A stretch of 64,000 nt of DNA, taken from assembly GCF_039555335.1 (NCBI RefSeq), contig NC_092629.1, positions 3,429,912 to 3,493,911 of the forward strand, read 5' to 3'. A program made the position numbers and the translations under genes. The notes below the pieces were generated by a model. The model was not told the DNA's origin and ran no database searches. It saw nothing but the letters and a program-made list of their open reading frames with translations. Below, in pieces: positions 22,491 through 32,442 of this stretch. Within the stretch, counting starts at the first letter, position 1, and each line of letters starts with the position of its first letter. Source of the stretch: Amphiura filiformis. Its lineage: Eukaryota; Echinodermata; Ophiuroidea; Amphilepidida; Amphiuridae.

Positions 22491-22575
22491 GATGAGGCTA
22501 TCGATTGGTTCAAGGAACTTTCAAGTATGTCTGTTTAGTAATTATCTTCATCTCAACTATTTCTCATTTTTGTAG

Positions 22576-22896
22576 ACATTTCTACCAGACTCGTTGGGGG
22601 CAGCACACCAAGGGAAGGACGTGTGGAAGTATCCATAAATGGTGGAGATTTTGGCACAGTCTGTGACGACGAATTTGACATCGAGGATGCTAACGTTATA
22701 TGCCATTCACTTGGATACCCATCAGCGGAGACGGCCTATAATGAGGCTCATTTTGGAGCTGGAACAGGCCAGATATGGCTGGATAATTTAAGCTGTACGG
22801 GATCGGAAAGCTCCTTGGCGTATTGTTCCCACAATGGCATAGGACTCAATAACTGCGCACATGATGAAGATGCATCAGTTGTGTGTGAGCCGAAGC
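22576..22896 (+). CDS. SRCR gene A, exon for SRCR domain 9
   Basis: A 321-nt phase 1-1 exon (acceptor CATTTTTGTAG, donor GAAGC|GTAAGT). It encodes ISTRLVGGSTPREGRVEV, FGTVCDDEFDIEDAN, VICHSLGYPSA, LSCTGSESSLAYC, LNNCAHDEDAS and VVCEPK, with six cysteines and an intact acidic cluster. The last 28 bases plus the GTAAGT donor are copied twice more downstream. The true donor is assigned to 22,897 because it gives phase 1 and the shortest tail after C8. Confidence 0.93.
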
Positions 22897-23200
22897 GTAA
22901 GTATTCCAGTTGAAATCCACACTCCCCCTGTGGAAGATTTAGCTAAGTCGTCCACAAAGGGAATATGGGGCGTACATGATATAGATGCATCTGTTGTGTG
23001 TGAGCCGAAGTGTAAGTATTCCATTTGAAATCTACACTCCCCCTGTGGAAGATTTAGCTAAGTCGTCCACAGAGGGAATATGGGGCGTACATGATATAGA
23101 TGCATCAGTTGTGTGTGAGCCGAAGTGTAAGTATTCCATTTGAAATCTACACTCCCCCTGTGGATGATTTAGCTAAGTCGTCCACAGAGGGAATATGGGT
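22869..23200 (+). repeat. 115-bp tandem repeat carrying an SRCR exon tail and donor
   Basis: Three units start at 22,869, 22,984 and 23,099 with GATGCATCAGTTGTGTGTG, continue AGCCGAAG(C/T)GTAAGT and then a foldback-type segment (ATTTGAAATC, ACTCCCCCTGTGG, CCACAGAGGGAATATGG). The first unit is the real end of the domain 9 exon. Units 2 and 3 lie in the intron, and each keeps the GTAAGT donor at 23,012 and 23,127. Confidence 0.9.
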
Positions 23201-23404
23201 TTCAAATAGAAAGAATTGGGTAACTTTCATTTGAAATACTCACTCGAGTTGTGGAAGATATATAGATAAAACTATAACATGTAGGAATATGGGTTTCAAA
23301 ACTATTAACCCTAGCCAATTCCATTTGAAAAAGATACTCCCTCTGTGGAAAACTTTTCTTAAATCTTCCACAGGGTATGACAGGTTTCAAAGGGAATGGC
23401 ACAT
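23200..23404. mobile_element. Foldback repeats of the TTTGAAAT/CTCC family
   Basis: Pairs of inverted segments such as CATTTGAAA, ACTCCCTCTGTGGAA and TTCCACAGGGTATGACAGGT, GTTTCAAAGGG. The same palindromic family recurs at 29,573-29,824 and, more distantly, at 31,074-31,245. Confidence 0.55.
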
Positions 23405-23825
23405 TTATGAAATGTGGTGCATGGTTTCATAGTAATTATGGTAAACTCGCAGACTACTACAGACCACAGTCAAAGTCCCTGTGTATTGTATGCTGTCAAT
23501 TCTTGCATATTCATGAGGGCCGATTGTTCGATCGTGCCATGTCTAACAATCACGCCAGCGTTGCATGCCTTCGCATATACGCGGTACAGCTTTGCGCGAT
23601 AGACCGTAAAAATATGCGGTAAGTGCATAGCAGTTTCATCTGTCGCATTTCATGGACTAATCGGCCCTCATTATCAGGTGATGCTGAGACTTTGCTTGTA
23701 CATGGTACATCTTTATCGTCCATGGCTATACTGTATAGCGGGAAATTTTCACAGGGTTTAATTATTGCGCTTTACATGGTTGAACAGTTGCAAATTTTGA
23801 ACTCTGTGAAAATATTTATACACAT

Positions 23826-23954
23826 GTGAATATATTTGGAAATGCAAATTAAACAGCCACTAAACTGTTCAGAGTTGATAATATTGTGAAAAATTATATT
23901 ATCAACTCTGAACAGTTTAGTGGGTGTTTAATTCGCATTTCCAAATATATTCAC
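23826..23954. repeat. Near-perfect hairpin, arms about 57 bp
   Basis: The left arm is GTGAATATATTTGGAAATGC through AGTTGATAATATT. The right arm is its complement, from ATTATCAACTCTGAACAG to CCAAATATATTCAC, around a spacer of about 12 bases. Only a few mismatches are seen. It could be a young foldback MITE. Confidence 0.8.
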
Positions 23955-24589
23955 GAAATAATACACAGTACATGTATATCACATGAATAGGACATAGCTT
24001 AATAAAACCATACTGTTTAAATTAAGTTAATTCTTTTCAAACTTAATTTTCTTTTTGGGGCATATTTAAAGCTTGCACATGTTCTTACTTGCACCTAATT
24101 GAAATCAGCCAAAGTTGTTGGCGATTGTAAGAAACAATTTTGTTTTAAGAGAATTATTCAAAAAGTTCTCCACCCTCATATCTCAGCTGCTGCATATACC
24201 GTAGTAGCCTTTTCATATTTTCCATCATTGTAACCTAGGGCCTTAAATATCCACCTTGTGGGCAAATTAAATCAGAGTTTGGTGTCACAGAAATGGAGAA
24301 AATCTACATCTACAAAGAAGACATTTAGACCAAATGGATGTAACCATGAACTTCAGGTGTCTTATAATTGAAGCTGGCCGGCATAAAGTCAAATATTCAA
24401 AATTATATTATGACGAAAAGAAAAAAAGCTGGTTTAATTCAACAAAAACTCTTTAGCAAATAAAAGAGAAGAGCAGATAAGAACTGTTATCAAATTTTTA
24501 ATGTTTTTCTTAAAAACACATTGATGCAGAAATTGAGTGTATTAGAAAAAAGGCCTATAATTACAGAAAAAGAAAACAATGATAAAAGG

Positions 24590-24665
24590 TGCTATACCAG
24601 GATTCGAACCCGGAATTCCCGCATGGGAGTCCAGTGCTTTAACCACTGCACCATCTGCCCAACCA
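24590..24665 (-). mobile_element. tRNA-like sequence (SINE head or tRNA pseudogene)
   Basis: On the minus strand an A-box match (TGGTGCAGTGG), a D-stem-like GTGC/GCAC pair, a B box (GGGTTCGAATCCT) and a pairing T stem (CCGGG/CCTGG) are all present. The acceptor arms do not pair (5' GGTTGGG against 3' TATAGCA), so a functional tRNA is unlikely. Confidence 0.5.
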
Positions 24666-24670
24666 TTACG

Positions 24671-25378
24671 TAGAATGTAAATTTTAAGGCTATTTCAATG
24701 TGTAGACTCGAACGCATTGCGAATAAATTTTGATTTTCGAGTGATATAAATTAAATTTGTGTTAATTTTGTTGCTTTAAGGTTTTCTAGCATATATGCTA
24801 TAAAATGTATAATTAGTAAAATAATTTTGATTTTTGGGTGATTTAAATCAAATTTTTGTTAATTTATTGCTTACAGGTTTTATAGCATAATGCTATAAAA
24901 TGTATAAGCAATAAAATTAATATTTCAGTAAATCTGCAAACCATGAGTATGCAACTCATTTCCTTGGACCATATAGTTGTCCTTCATTTCTGATGAAGTC
25001 TCATGTTTGCTGGGCCCTACTATGCCTCACTGATAAGCCGGTTCTGCAAAAATGTCTTGAAACTAAGGTGGCTATAATCAAACGCAGTAAACCTTTGACG
25101 AGCACATATAAAAGTATACATCGCGTATTTACTGTGTTGGACGCACTTCTCTTTGATTGGCTGCTGAGGCAATCTGCTGTTGCTTAGTGGAAATTTATGA
25201 ATGAACTGTGCGCCGTACGCGTTGTTAGCTCCGAATTTGCAACATCGCGGTAGTCGCGCTCGTCAAAGGTTTGCTTCATTTGATTATATCATGTGATCAA
25301 CCCAGAGTTACATATTCACATATATTGCATTGCATTTGTAATTAATATTTATTTATTTATATAAATTTCCTGTTCCAG
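24671..25378. other. Intron before SRCR domain 10
   Basis: AT-rich. Bases 24,725-24,920 contain two related segments (TTTTGATTTT, TATAGCATAATGCTATAAAAT and variants), an imperfect tandem duplication. The acceptor TTCCTGTTCCAG ends the intron. Confidence 0.45.
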
Positions 25379-25684
25379 TTCGATTAGTGGATGGAAACAC
25401 CCCCAACGAAGGTCGAGTGGAAGTCTTCCTGAACGGCACATGGGGTACGGTATGCGACAACGACTGGGACATCCTCGAAGCCATCGTCGTCTGTCGACAG
25501 CTTGGTTACCAAGCGCCCTCATCAGCTCTAGGAGGAGCACACTTTGGCCAAGGAACCGGCCCAATTTTTATGGACAACGTTCAGTGCCATCCAACTACTG
25601 AGTCTCTGAGTGATTGTGATCATCAAGGTATTGGAGAGTTTGATTGTGATCACAGTCAGGATGTAGGGGTTGTTTGCATATCAG
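25379..25684 (+). CDS. SRCR gene A, exon for SRCR domain 10
   Basis: A 306-nt exon, phase 1 at its start (acceptor CCTGTTCCAG). It encodes [70 protein letters not shown] and VVCISG, with six cysteines and an NGT sequon before W. A donor TCAG|GTATCC at 25,685 keeps phase 1. If it is not used, translation stops five codons later at 25,699 (IQDN, stop). This is the last SRCR exon of gene A that can be seen. Confidence 0.92.
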
Positions 25685-25703
25685 GTATCCAAGACAATTA
25701 ATC

Positions 25704-25960
25704 CTCTCCATGCGGGTGTCGATTGCCGACGACAAGGTTAATTATTTTTTTACAAATTCAAAAATTTCATAATTGTAAATTTTCATGACCATATTTAGAA
25801 TCAGCATGAAAATTGCATCAAAATGAGTACAAACAAGCCTAGTATTGGCTTGAGAATAGCTCTTGATATTTTGAGAAAATATCTCAAAACTTTTATGTTG
25901 AAGCCTATGGCTTAGCATGAAGAGCATGGAAATGAGGGATGTAAATAGCATATCATATTA
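25704..25960. mobile_element. Dispersed repeat (CCATGCGGGTGTCGA family)
   Basis: CTCTCCATGCGGGTGTCGAT, GACGACAAGGTTAA, then TGAGAATAGCTCTTGATATT and AAGCCTATGGCTTAGCA. Related stretches lie at 33,350, 35,500-35,600 and 49,604-49,775. It begins 20 bp after the domain 10 donor. Confidence 0.55.
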
Positions 25961-26185
25961 CTTTTTGAAATTTGCTGCTTGCTATGGATATTTAAAAATA
26001 TCAGTTTGAGATAATTAAGCTTCAATACATTGTTTGTACAACGGAATTCAGCAGAATTAATGGATCTAATTAGCATATCATATTTATAATTACTGTATAT
26101 GAGTCATCACTAAAAAAATCTGACCAACCAGACCCACCCCAAAATCCCACTGGAGGGAGTGCAAACTATTTTTTTGCTTTATCAC

Positions 26186-26516
26186 AATAAGCCCAATCGC
26201 CATTCTAACTTCCGGTTTTTGAGATCAGTTTTGGGACACTTTGACCTCTGACATATCGGGAAAATTGACATAATTATTATTAATTTTCTTATTATTGTCA
26301 TAATGTTGATCATTTAAAATACTAAATAATTAATTTATAAAATACTAATATTTTTATATTTGTTTTAGTTATTGTAAAACGTTTTAGATTATATTTTGTA
26401 CGTACAAAAACCCAATATTTCTGAATTTTCTGAAAGGTCAAAGGACAAAGTGTCCTAAAACTGCAAAAACTGTCCTACAATGCATTGCAAACTTCCAATG
26501 CCGATTTGGCTTATTA
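26186..26516. mobile_element. MITE with terminal inverted repeats
   Basis: The left end is AATAAGCCCAATCGCCATTC, then GGGACACTTTGACCTCTGAC. The right end has AAAGGACAAAGTGTCC, then CCAATGCCGATTTGGCTTATT. The interior is AT-rich and non-coding. Confidence 0.65.
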
Positions 26517-27901
26517 CACCATGTCTATTGCATAAAATATGTACATTATGTAGCTAATGTAAGAAGTATAATTTTCTTTTTCCTTTATAGAGTGTTTTTA
26601 GAGTGCAGTGTTGTTCATGTTTTTAGTGAAATTCATACAAGTGTTAATTGGTCTTGAACCTTTATTATATTTGCGCATTTTGAAAACTACAATTTCTGCA
26701 AAAATGTATATATAGACGTAGTACTAGTGATGACTATAAGTGAATACTGTGAGAAAGTGACTTTCTTTTTTTGACTTATATTAATGTTTAAAGAGCAAAT
26801 TCCCAGAATTTTTCAGAGCCACAGAAAAATAGTAATATCTTGGAATATTGTTTCACCTGTCTTGATTTTTTTCTCTGACTTTCTTTCTTGGAACCGGCGC
26901 AGTACCAGAATACTGTAGATTTTGTAGCTCTGGAGCTACAACCAAAGAGTACTGAGTCTGTCATGTATGGGTGTCGCTCATGGAAGGGGCCTCCCAGTAA
27001 TTTTGATATTTGTCCGTCACTTTGATTTTGAAGTGCATGGTTTTCTGCGTTCTGCATGTAACATGTTTTGCCATAAATGTGCACTGTAACACTGAATGTG
27101 CAAGCCTTTGTAAGCTTCAAGTAAAGACTCAAATTACTGTTTAATTTCATTCTCTTGCCGATATATGCTGTAGGTTCACTCTTTGGCCTCCATGTGCGAC
27201 AAACCAGCATGGCTGATTTACCATAGCGTTATGCATGCCTGAGGGGTGCTCATATAGTAAAGGCATACGGGGATGTGCTGCTCCAATGGGTAGATTTTCC
27301 ACGAAAAATCCTTAGACATGGGATCCCTTTCAAATATTCCATGCTATATTTGTGATAAACATGTTGCTTTTACTATTTTCAAGCTCAACTCCTTAGATAT
27401 GGGTCCCTATTTTTGGAAAATCCTTAGATATGGATCCCTATTTTCGGTAAAATTACCCTTAGAAATGGGTTCGGAAGCTCAAGCCGCATATCCCTGTTAA
27501 AAATAATTCCCCCCGTATGCATGGTACAATTTTGAGTTGGTACTCTTTAGGTGTGGTCTCTATGATGACAGTATAGTAGAATTTAGCATTGCATCTTTAT
27601 TGATTATGATTGCAGATGCTGTGAAGTGACAGTCTAGCTTATATATTTGGTGAAAATTATAATAAAATAGCAAATAATGTAACAGAAATGTACACTTAAT
27701 ACCTCTTAGTTTGGATTTACTTATTTTTATTTTTCTCCCTTTTAAAACAAAAAATTGATTAAAATTAACTGATCTCTTAGCATTTATACTATATTCACAA
27801 AATGTCAGCTTTCTTGTGCGATATCGTGCACGTGAGCAAATGTTATGAAATCCTAATTTATATTCTGCATGTTCTTTATTCATCATTTTTTTCCTGCTTA
27901 G
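26517..27901. other. Intron or downstream sequence of gene A, no clear feature
   Basis: A 140-codon minus-strand frame (26,788-27,210) has no recognisable motif and is within chance expectation. Bases 27,300-27,480 contain three TTAGA(T/A)ATGG-type short repeats. Nothing else is supported. Confidence 0.4.
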
Positions 27902-27915
27902 TTCGTTCTACATGA
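27902..27915 (+). CDS. Candidate last coding exon of SRCR gene A
   Basis: A strong acceptor (a long T tract, then TTCCTGCTTAG) precedes TT CGT TCT ACA TGA. Spliced from the domain 10 donor in phase 1, this adds V-R-S-T and a stop. An AATAAA lies about 175 bp downstream at 28,090. If real, gene A ends without a membrane anchor and the protein is secreted or held by other means. The alternatives are the read-through stop at 25,699, or a last exon beyond the parts I could recognise. Confidence 0.3.
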
Positions 27916-27959
27916 ATGTATGAAAGAGGGTGGGGGGTGTTTGTATGTATGAAATTGTA

Positions 27960-28113
27960 TTTTATTAGACAAATTAAGAAACTTAGGCTAAGGTTAAGGG
28001 GGTGCTTGTTCAGGCCTTTTTGGCCTTCTGAGCATCTCCTCATTCAAATGTGTTGTTTTGCTGTTGTTGTATTGTTGTATTTTGAATGAAATAAAGATTG
28101 ATTGATTGAAAGG
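27960..28113 (+). mobile_element. LINE-like 3' tail with AATAAA
   Basis: CAGGCCTTTTTGGCCTT forms a short stem-loop. T/G-rich sequence follows, then GAATGAAATAAAGATTGATTGATTG. A 3' hairpin with a short ATTG tail is typical of L2/CR1-type LINE ends. The copy is severely 5'-truncated. The AATAAA could serve as the poly(A) signal of gene A. Confidence 0.5.
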
Positions 28114-28159
28114 ATTTGAATTTGTTACCATTTATTGAACATATGTTTCAGCCCATTGG

Positions 28160-28580
28160 AATCTATAAAATGAAACTACTCCCTATTCTAGAAAAATACA
28201 GCACTGATATTATTGGTTTAGTAAAATATACTGTTTTGCCAAATGAAACAAGTCAAATTTTAATACTTGGTCAATTTTTGGCAATATGGGCCAAAAACAT
28301 GTGTTATATGGTATTTTTGTATGCTGTGACAATCAAGCCTAAAGAATTGTACTAAGACTTATTTCAAGTTATGGATTTTTGACTATAATTTCTTACTAAT
28401 TGTAAGAAAACATGCAAAATTGCATGTTTTTTGCCCATTTTCCTTCAAATTGCAAACATATTAAAATTGGACTTATTGCCAGTTAGCTATGTTTCATTTG
28501 GCAAAACAAGATAATTTTTTTTAATCAAAAAAAAATAGTGCTGTAATTTTCTGGAATAAGGAGTAGTTATGTTCATAGGG
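28160..28580. mobile_element. Palindromic MITE
   Basis: The left arm (ACTACTCCCTATTCTAGAAA, then CAGCACTGAT and TTTTGCCAAATGAAAC) is mirrored by the right arm (GTTTCATTTGGCAAAACAAG, then AGTGCTGTAATTTTC and AAGGAGTAGTTATG). It lies in the intergenic region between gene A and the EF-hand gene. Confidence 0.7.
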
Positions 28581-29079
28581 TGTCATCAATGTTGTTCCCT
28601 AAAGGGGTAGGGTGTGGGTGGTTCAAACTACAGAACACTCCTACAGGATGGCAAAGAGTAAAGTGTCCTAAAAATGACTAAAAATGGAACCAAAAATTGA
28701 CAAATGGGGGAGAAAATTTGCCTCCTCACACTAAAATCCTTGCCTCGCTACTGTCCGCTATGTTGAAAGGTTTGCCATGTTGAACATGAAATTAAGTTTG
28801 CTATATCGAATATGAAATAGGATAGCTAGGGTTTGGGCTAGTTTAGGGTTATGGTTGGGGGTCAGGGTTAGGGGCTGTAATGTTTGATTTGACATCAGAA
28901 CCTTATTTTCTACAAAGCGAATCTATGGTGTAGCAAATCTTGGGACTTAGCACTGTCATTACAAAATATGCACACAAAATCAGGTTTGATTTGAAATTGG
29001 GATTTTTTTTTCTGTAGGATTGGATTTCAACTGGAATACCCTAGTGTTGATGCTTATTGTACCAACTATTTACTGTAAA

Positions 29080-29290
29080 AGTGGTCATTTTTTTGTGTGT
29101 AAATTTTTGTTGTCGATTTTTAACCATTTCACTTGTTTTAAAATTTGTGATTATGAATTTTCTTACATAGACCTATACATAAAAGTAACATATTCACATG
29201 TTTTTATTTTAGCAGTAGCTGCATTGAGCGTGAAAAACTCGAAAATTAATGTACCGCGAAAATTTCTGGTACACATAAATCACTCCTCAT
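29080..29290. mobile_element. Dispersed repeat related to the 75-bp array
   Basis: AAAAGTGGTCATTTTTTTGT, then TTACATAGACCTATACATAA and GAAAATTAATGTACCGCGAA parallel 8,570-8,720 (CTTACATCGACCTATACACA, GAAAATAAATGTAGCACAG). The 75-bp array therefore probably expanded from one member of this family. Confidence 0.6.
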
Positions 29291-29572
29291 ATCTGTAAGT
29301 GGAAAACATAATTTTTTGAACATAATAATATTATCTGTAAAAATCGTCATTCAAAAAAAAACCCAATTGTTACCCTGATTTTTCAGGATTTTGGGTTGGT
29401 CGCTGAGGGCAACACAACAAAATTGTTTTGGCATCATGAAAACACATAATATAAAAGGAGGACAAATCAGAAAACACTCAATTTAGAATTTTGCTGAAAA
29501 ATAATTTATTAAAATCCTCTTCATAGTAACAAATGATGACAAACAGAACATAAAAACCTACAGTCATTTAAT

Positions 29573-29824
29573 GGGCTATTCAATTTGAAATACACAGTCC
29601 CCCTGTGGCAGATTTACCTAAAGTCTGCAGAGGGAGTATGGGATTTCAAATAGAATAGACTAGTAGGTAACTTCCATTTGAAATACTCACTCCAGTGTGG
29701 AAGTGTGGATTTCAAAATAATGAATGTTACATGTAGCCAATCCATTTAAAACACATACTCCCTGTGTAGAAGACTTTACTTATCTTCCCAACACAGGGAT
29801 AACAGATTTCAAATGGAATAGCCC
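29573..29824. mobile_element. Foldback element, TTTGAAAT/CTCC family
   Basis: The ends are GGGCTATTCAATTTGAAAT and ATTTCAAATGGAATAGCCC, complementary to each other. Inside, further inverted pairs occur (CAGTCCCCCTGTGGCAG, CTGCAGAGGGAGTATGGG). Confidence 0.7.
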
Positions 29825-30058
29825 AATTTATCTTAACCATTATGCAGAGCTGCCATATAGTACCACTCAAAGAGCCTCAAAACTTATTAAAAAGCCTAAA
29901 AAATAGCGCGTAAATTACCCTAAAACGGGCTGAAAATAAATAAAAGTGAGGAAATTTGTACTTTAAAAAAAAGAATTTCGTCAAAAGAAGGAAAAGTGGA
30001 AACTTTTGTTTATGTAGTCACTATTATATAGCTAACCTGTTATGTTGTTTTTACCTTT

Positions 30059-30252
30059 TAACCCCATGAGAACTACCTGCCTATTGGTCAAAAAGAGGTT
30101 TTCATTATCTATTGGACCAATCAACAACATTGTTAGAAGAATTTCACCACACAAAAAAAAATGGGGTGAATTATTTGCAAAGCTCCATTCTTATTGGTGA
30201 TTAAAATCAGGCAATGTTAGATCAGCAGGTAGTGCTCAGGTTTTTTTTTACA
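30059..30252. mobile_element. MITE, copy 1 of a dispersed pair
   Basis: It runs from AACCCCATGAGAACTACCTG to GCAGGTAGTGCTCAGGTTTT, with short inverted ends. It shares TTTCACCACACAAAAAAAAA and GGGGTGAATTATTTGCAAAG with the copy at 32,231. Confidence 0.65.
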
Positions 30253-30297
30253 GAAAATGGCACAAAATTGATGAAATTAAATCCGTTCAAAATGTAT

Positions 30298-30433
30298 GTT
30301 GACTGCTCAATACCAGAAGTGGGTAAGTGCAATAGCTGCCATGTGTATATGAGTTCAATATGCTGTATGTAAATTGCCATATGTTCAGAGGGCAGCTATT
30401 GCACTTAGGCACTTCTGGTACTGAGCAGTTGAC
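30298..30433. repeat. Hairpin, arms about 42 bp
   Basis: GTTGACTGCTCAATACCAGA through GCAATAGCTGCC pairs with GGCAGCTATTGCACTTAGG through GAGCAGTTGAC around a loop of about 50 bases. Confidence 0.75.
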
Positions 30434-30748
30434 GTCTTCATACAGAAATATTGATAGTACACTGATAGTAACCATTATCATTTGATTTTTACTTATAACA
30501 TTAATTGAGTATTTATCATAAAACATATTGTATAAATTGAGCGTCTTCTCATAGAGAACAAACCTGTTTCCATAGCAAGTAAAAATATTTTTCTCTTAAA
30601 CCTTAGGCCAAATACAAAAGTTGTTTGGTAAGTCTCCATCATCTGTACCAAATTTTCAAAAAATTTGAAAAAAAAAAGAAAATTCTTTCCCTGGAATTTT
30701 TGCATTATTATAATGATATTATATTTAAAAAAACAAAACAATTTGGTT

Positions 30749-30945
30749 GCACTTTAAACTGGTTTAAAACAATTAGTTTGCACTTTAAACTGGTTTAAAA
30801 CGATGAGTTCACACTTTAAACTGGTTTAAAACATTTTTCACTTTAAACTGGTTTAAAACAATTTTCACTTTAAACTGGTTTAAAACAATTTTCACTTTAA
30901 ACTGGTTTAAAATGATTAGTACGCACTTTAAACTGGTTTAAAACA
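30749..30945. repeat. Seven tandem copies of a TTTAAACTGGTTTAAA palindrome
   Basis: CACTTTAAACTGGTTTAAAA occurs seven times at intervals of about 25-31 bp. Each copy has the self-complementary-like core TTTAAACTGGTTTAAA. The linkers vary (AATTAG, GATGAG, ATTTT). Confidence 0.85.
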
Positions 30946-31073
30946 TGATTGAAGGTGTGTAATAGTGAAGTATCCCCATTCACATCTAAACTTCATTGTC
31001 AAGTTTATAAATGTAGTTCTGACTATGATTTGGCTAATAAAAAATGTTTCCACTATCCCAGAAAAATTGGGCT

Positions 31074-31246
31074 ATTACACTTGACATCTATACACCCCTA
31101 TGGAAGATGTGACCTTAATCCTCAACACAGGGTGTGACATTCAAATTGACCTGAATATGTGACACCATTTGAAATCTATATAATACCCCATGTGTGGGAG
31201 TTTAAGGTCATGTCTTCCGTAATGGGTGTATGGATATCAACTGCAA
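31074..31246. mobile_element. Foldback element
   Basis: The left arm ACACTTGACATCTATACACC, CTATGGAAGATGTGACCTTA is mirrored by TTTAAGGTCATGTCTTCCGT and GGGTGTATGGATATCAACT. Confidence 0.65.
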
Positions 31247-31249
31247 ATT

Positions 31250-32230
31250 ATTTCAAATCAAATCCGTAGGCTAATAGTTAGGAAATGTTTAAACAATCAA
31301 ATTCATATCTGATTTTTCTATAAGCCAAGAATTTAATTTTTTAGTTTGACTAAAATCTGCTGCTTTCATTTCTCACATTCTCCCAAAATTATTAGCACAC
31401 ATTCTCAAAACTTACATTAATAAAATGTGAACTGAAAATAAAAATGAATACATTAACATCACTCAGTAATGTTCAAGTTGTATAAACTGTCATTATACAG
31501 TCATGTACATTTGAATTTGAATATTAAACTTATACAAATTTAATAATAATTAAAAGAAGAAACTGCAGACATTTACATACATAGATACATAATTTCAGTG
31601 TTAAATTAAAAACTTTCAATTAAGTTACACAACCAAATTCCTCTTTTGGATACCTAGACAGCTAGGAGGGACCATTATAGCCCTACCTGTTGTGTACTTA
31701 GTTCTGTAGGGTGTCTTCATTGTACGCCAACAGGTTTTTTCGGAGTCCCACCGGGAGTGACTAGCTGCAAAAATGGACTCCCTTAATATAGGTACATAAA
31801 AAGTTGTCACCGAATTATCAGATGGTATCAATGGTGCTAATCTTGAAATAAGACCATAAACATCAAATTTGTGATGAAAAAATCAAAAAATTTCAGGGAA
31901 AGTCCAGGTAACGGTCACCAAGAGTGTGTCATTGTAGCCTGTAGGTGGGTATCAGTGGGCCATGTGTCCCATTTTGGAGGAATTTGGTCATGTTGATTGG
32001 TTCATTTCAGTCCAATAAAATCCATGTTGATATTTTTATAAGTAGTTTATACGTGTGTGCATGCAATGGTTTCTAGATAATGTAGAAACAAAAATATAAA
32101 AAAGTAATTAATTAATTTTAAGATTTAAGATAATACTTATTACAAATTGGCAAGATTGCCAGTTTTCATATAAACTTTGGTCTCATCTCATTCAGGATTT
32201 AGTAAATGCAATACTGACATTCAAGTAATT
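31250..32230. other. Intergenic, no gene seen
   Basis: A 68-codon minus-strand frame at 31,625-31,831 has no recognisable motif. Otherwise AT-rich sequence. Confidence 0.4.
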
Positions 32231-32442
32231 ACCCCCATAGGAACTACCTGCTGATTTGCCAAAAAGAAGTTTTTATTATCAATTGGCTCAATCAGCAACA
32301 TTTTTAGAATAATTTCACCACAAAAAAAAATTGGGGTGAATTATTTACAAAGCTCCATTCTGATTTGTGATTAAAGTGAAAGTATCATGTAATTGACCAA
32401 TCAGAGGCAATGTTAGATCGGCAGGTAGTGCTCAGGTTTTTT
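32231..32442. mobile_element. MITE, copy 2 of a dispersed pair
   Basis: CCCCATAGGAACTACCTGCT through GGCAGGTAGTGCTCAGGTTT, the same family and orientation as 30,059-30,252. It has about 20 extra bases near the right end (AGTATCATGTAATTGACCAA). Confidence 0.65.

Noticed and set aside
24590..24665. Functional tRNA gene on the minus strand
   Set aside because: A and B boxes are present, but the acceptor stem does not pair. It is more likely a SINE head or pseudogene.
26788..27210. 140-codon minus-strand open frame
   Set aside because: About this length is expected by chance in 64 kb of AT-rich sequence. No domain, signal peptide or splice context was recognised.
29018..29298. Possible last exon of gene A with a hydrophobic stretch (NTLVLMLIVPTIYC) after a T-rich acceptor in the right phase
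   Set aside because: Most of the frame overlaps a dispersed repeat related to 8,570-8,720, the hydrophobic run is short for a membrane anchor, and no poly(A) signal follows closely.
31625..31831. 68-codon minus-strand frame
   Set aside because: No motif recognised, short, and no supporting splice or promoter context. A transposon fragment is possible but cannot be shown.
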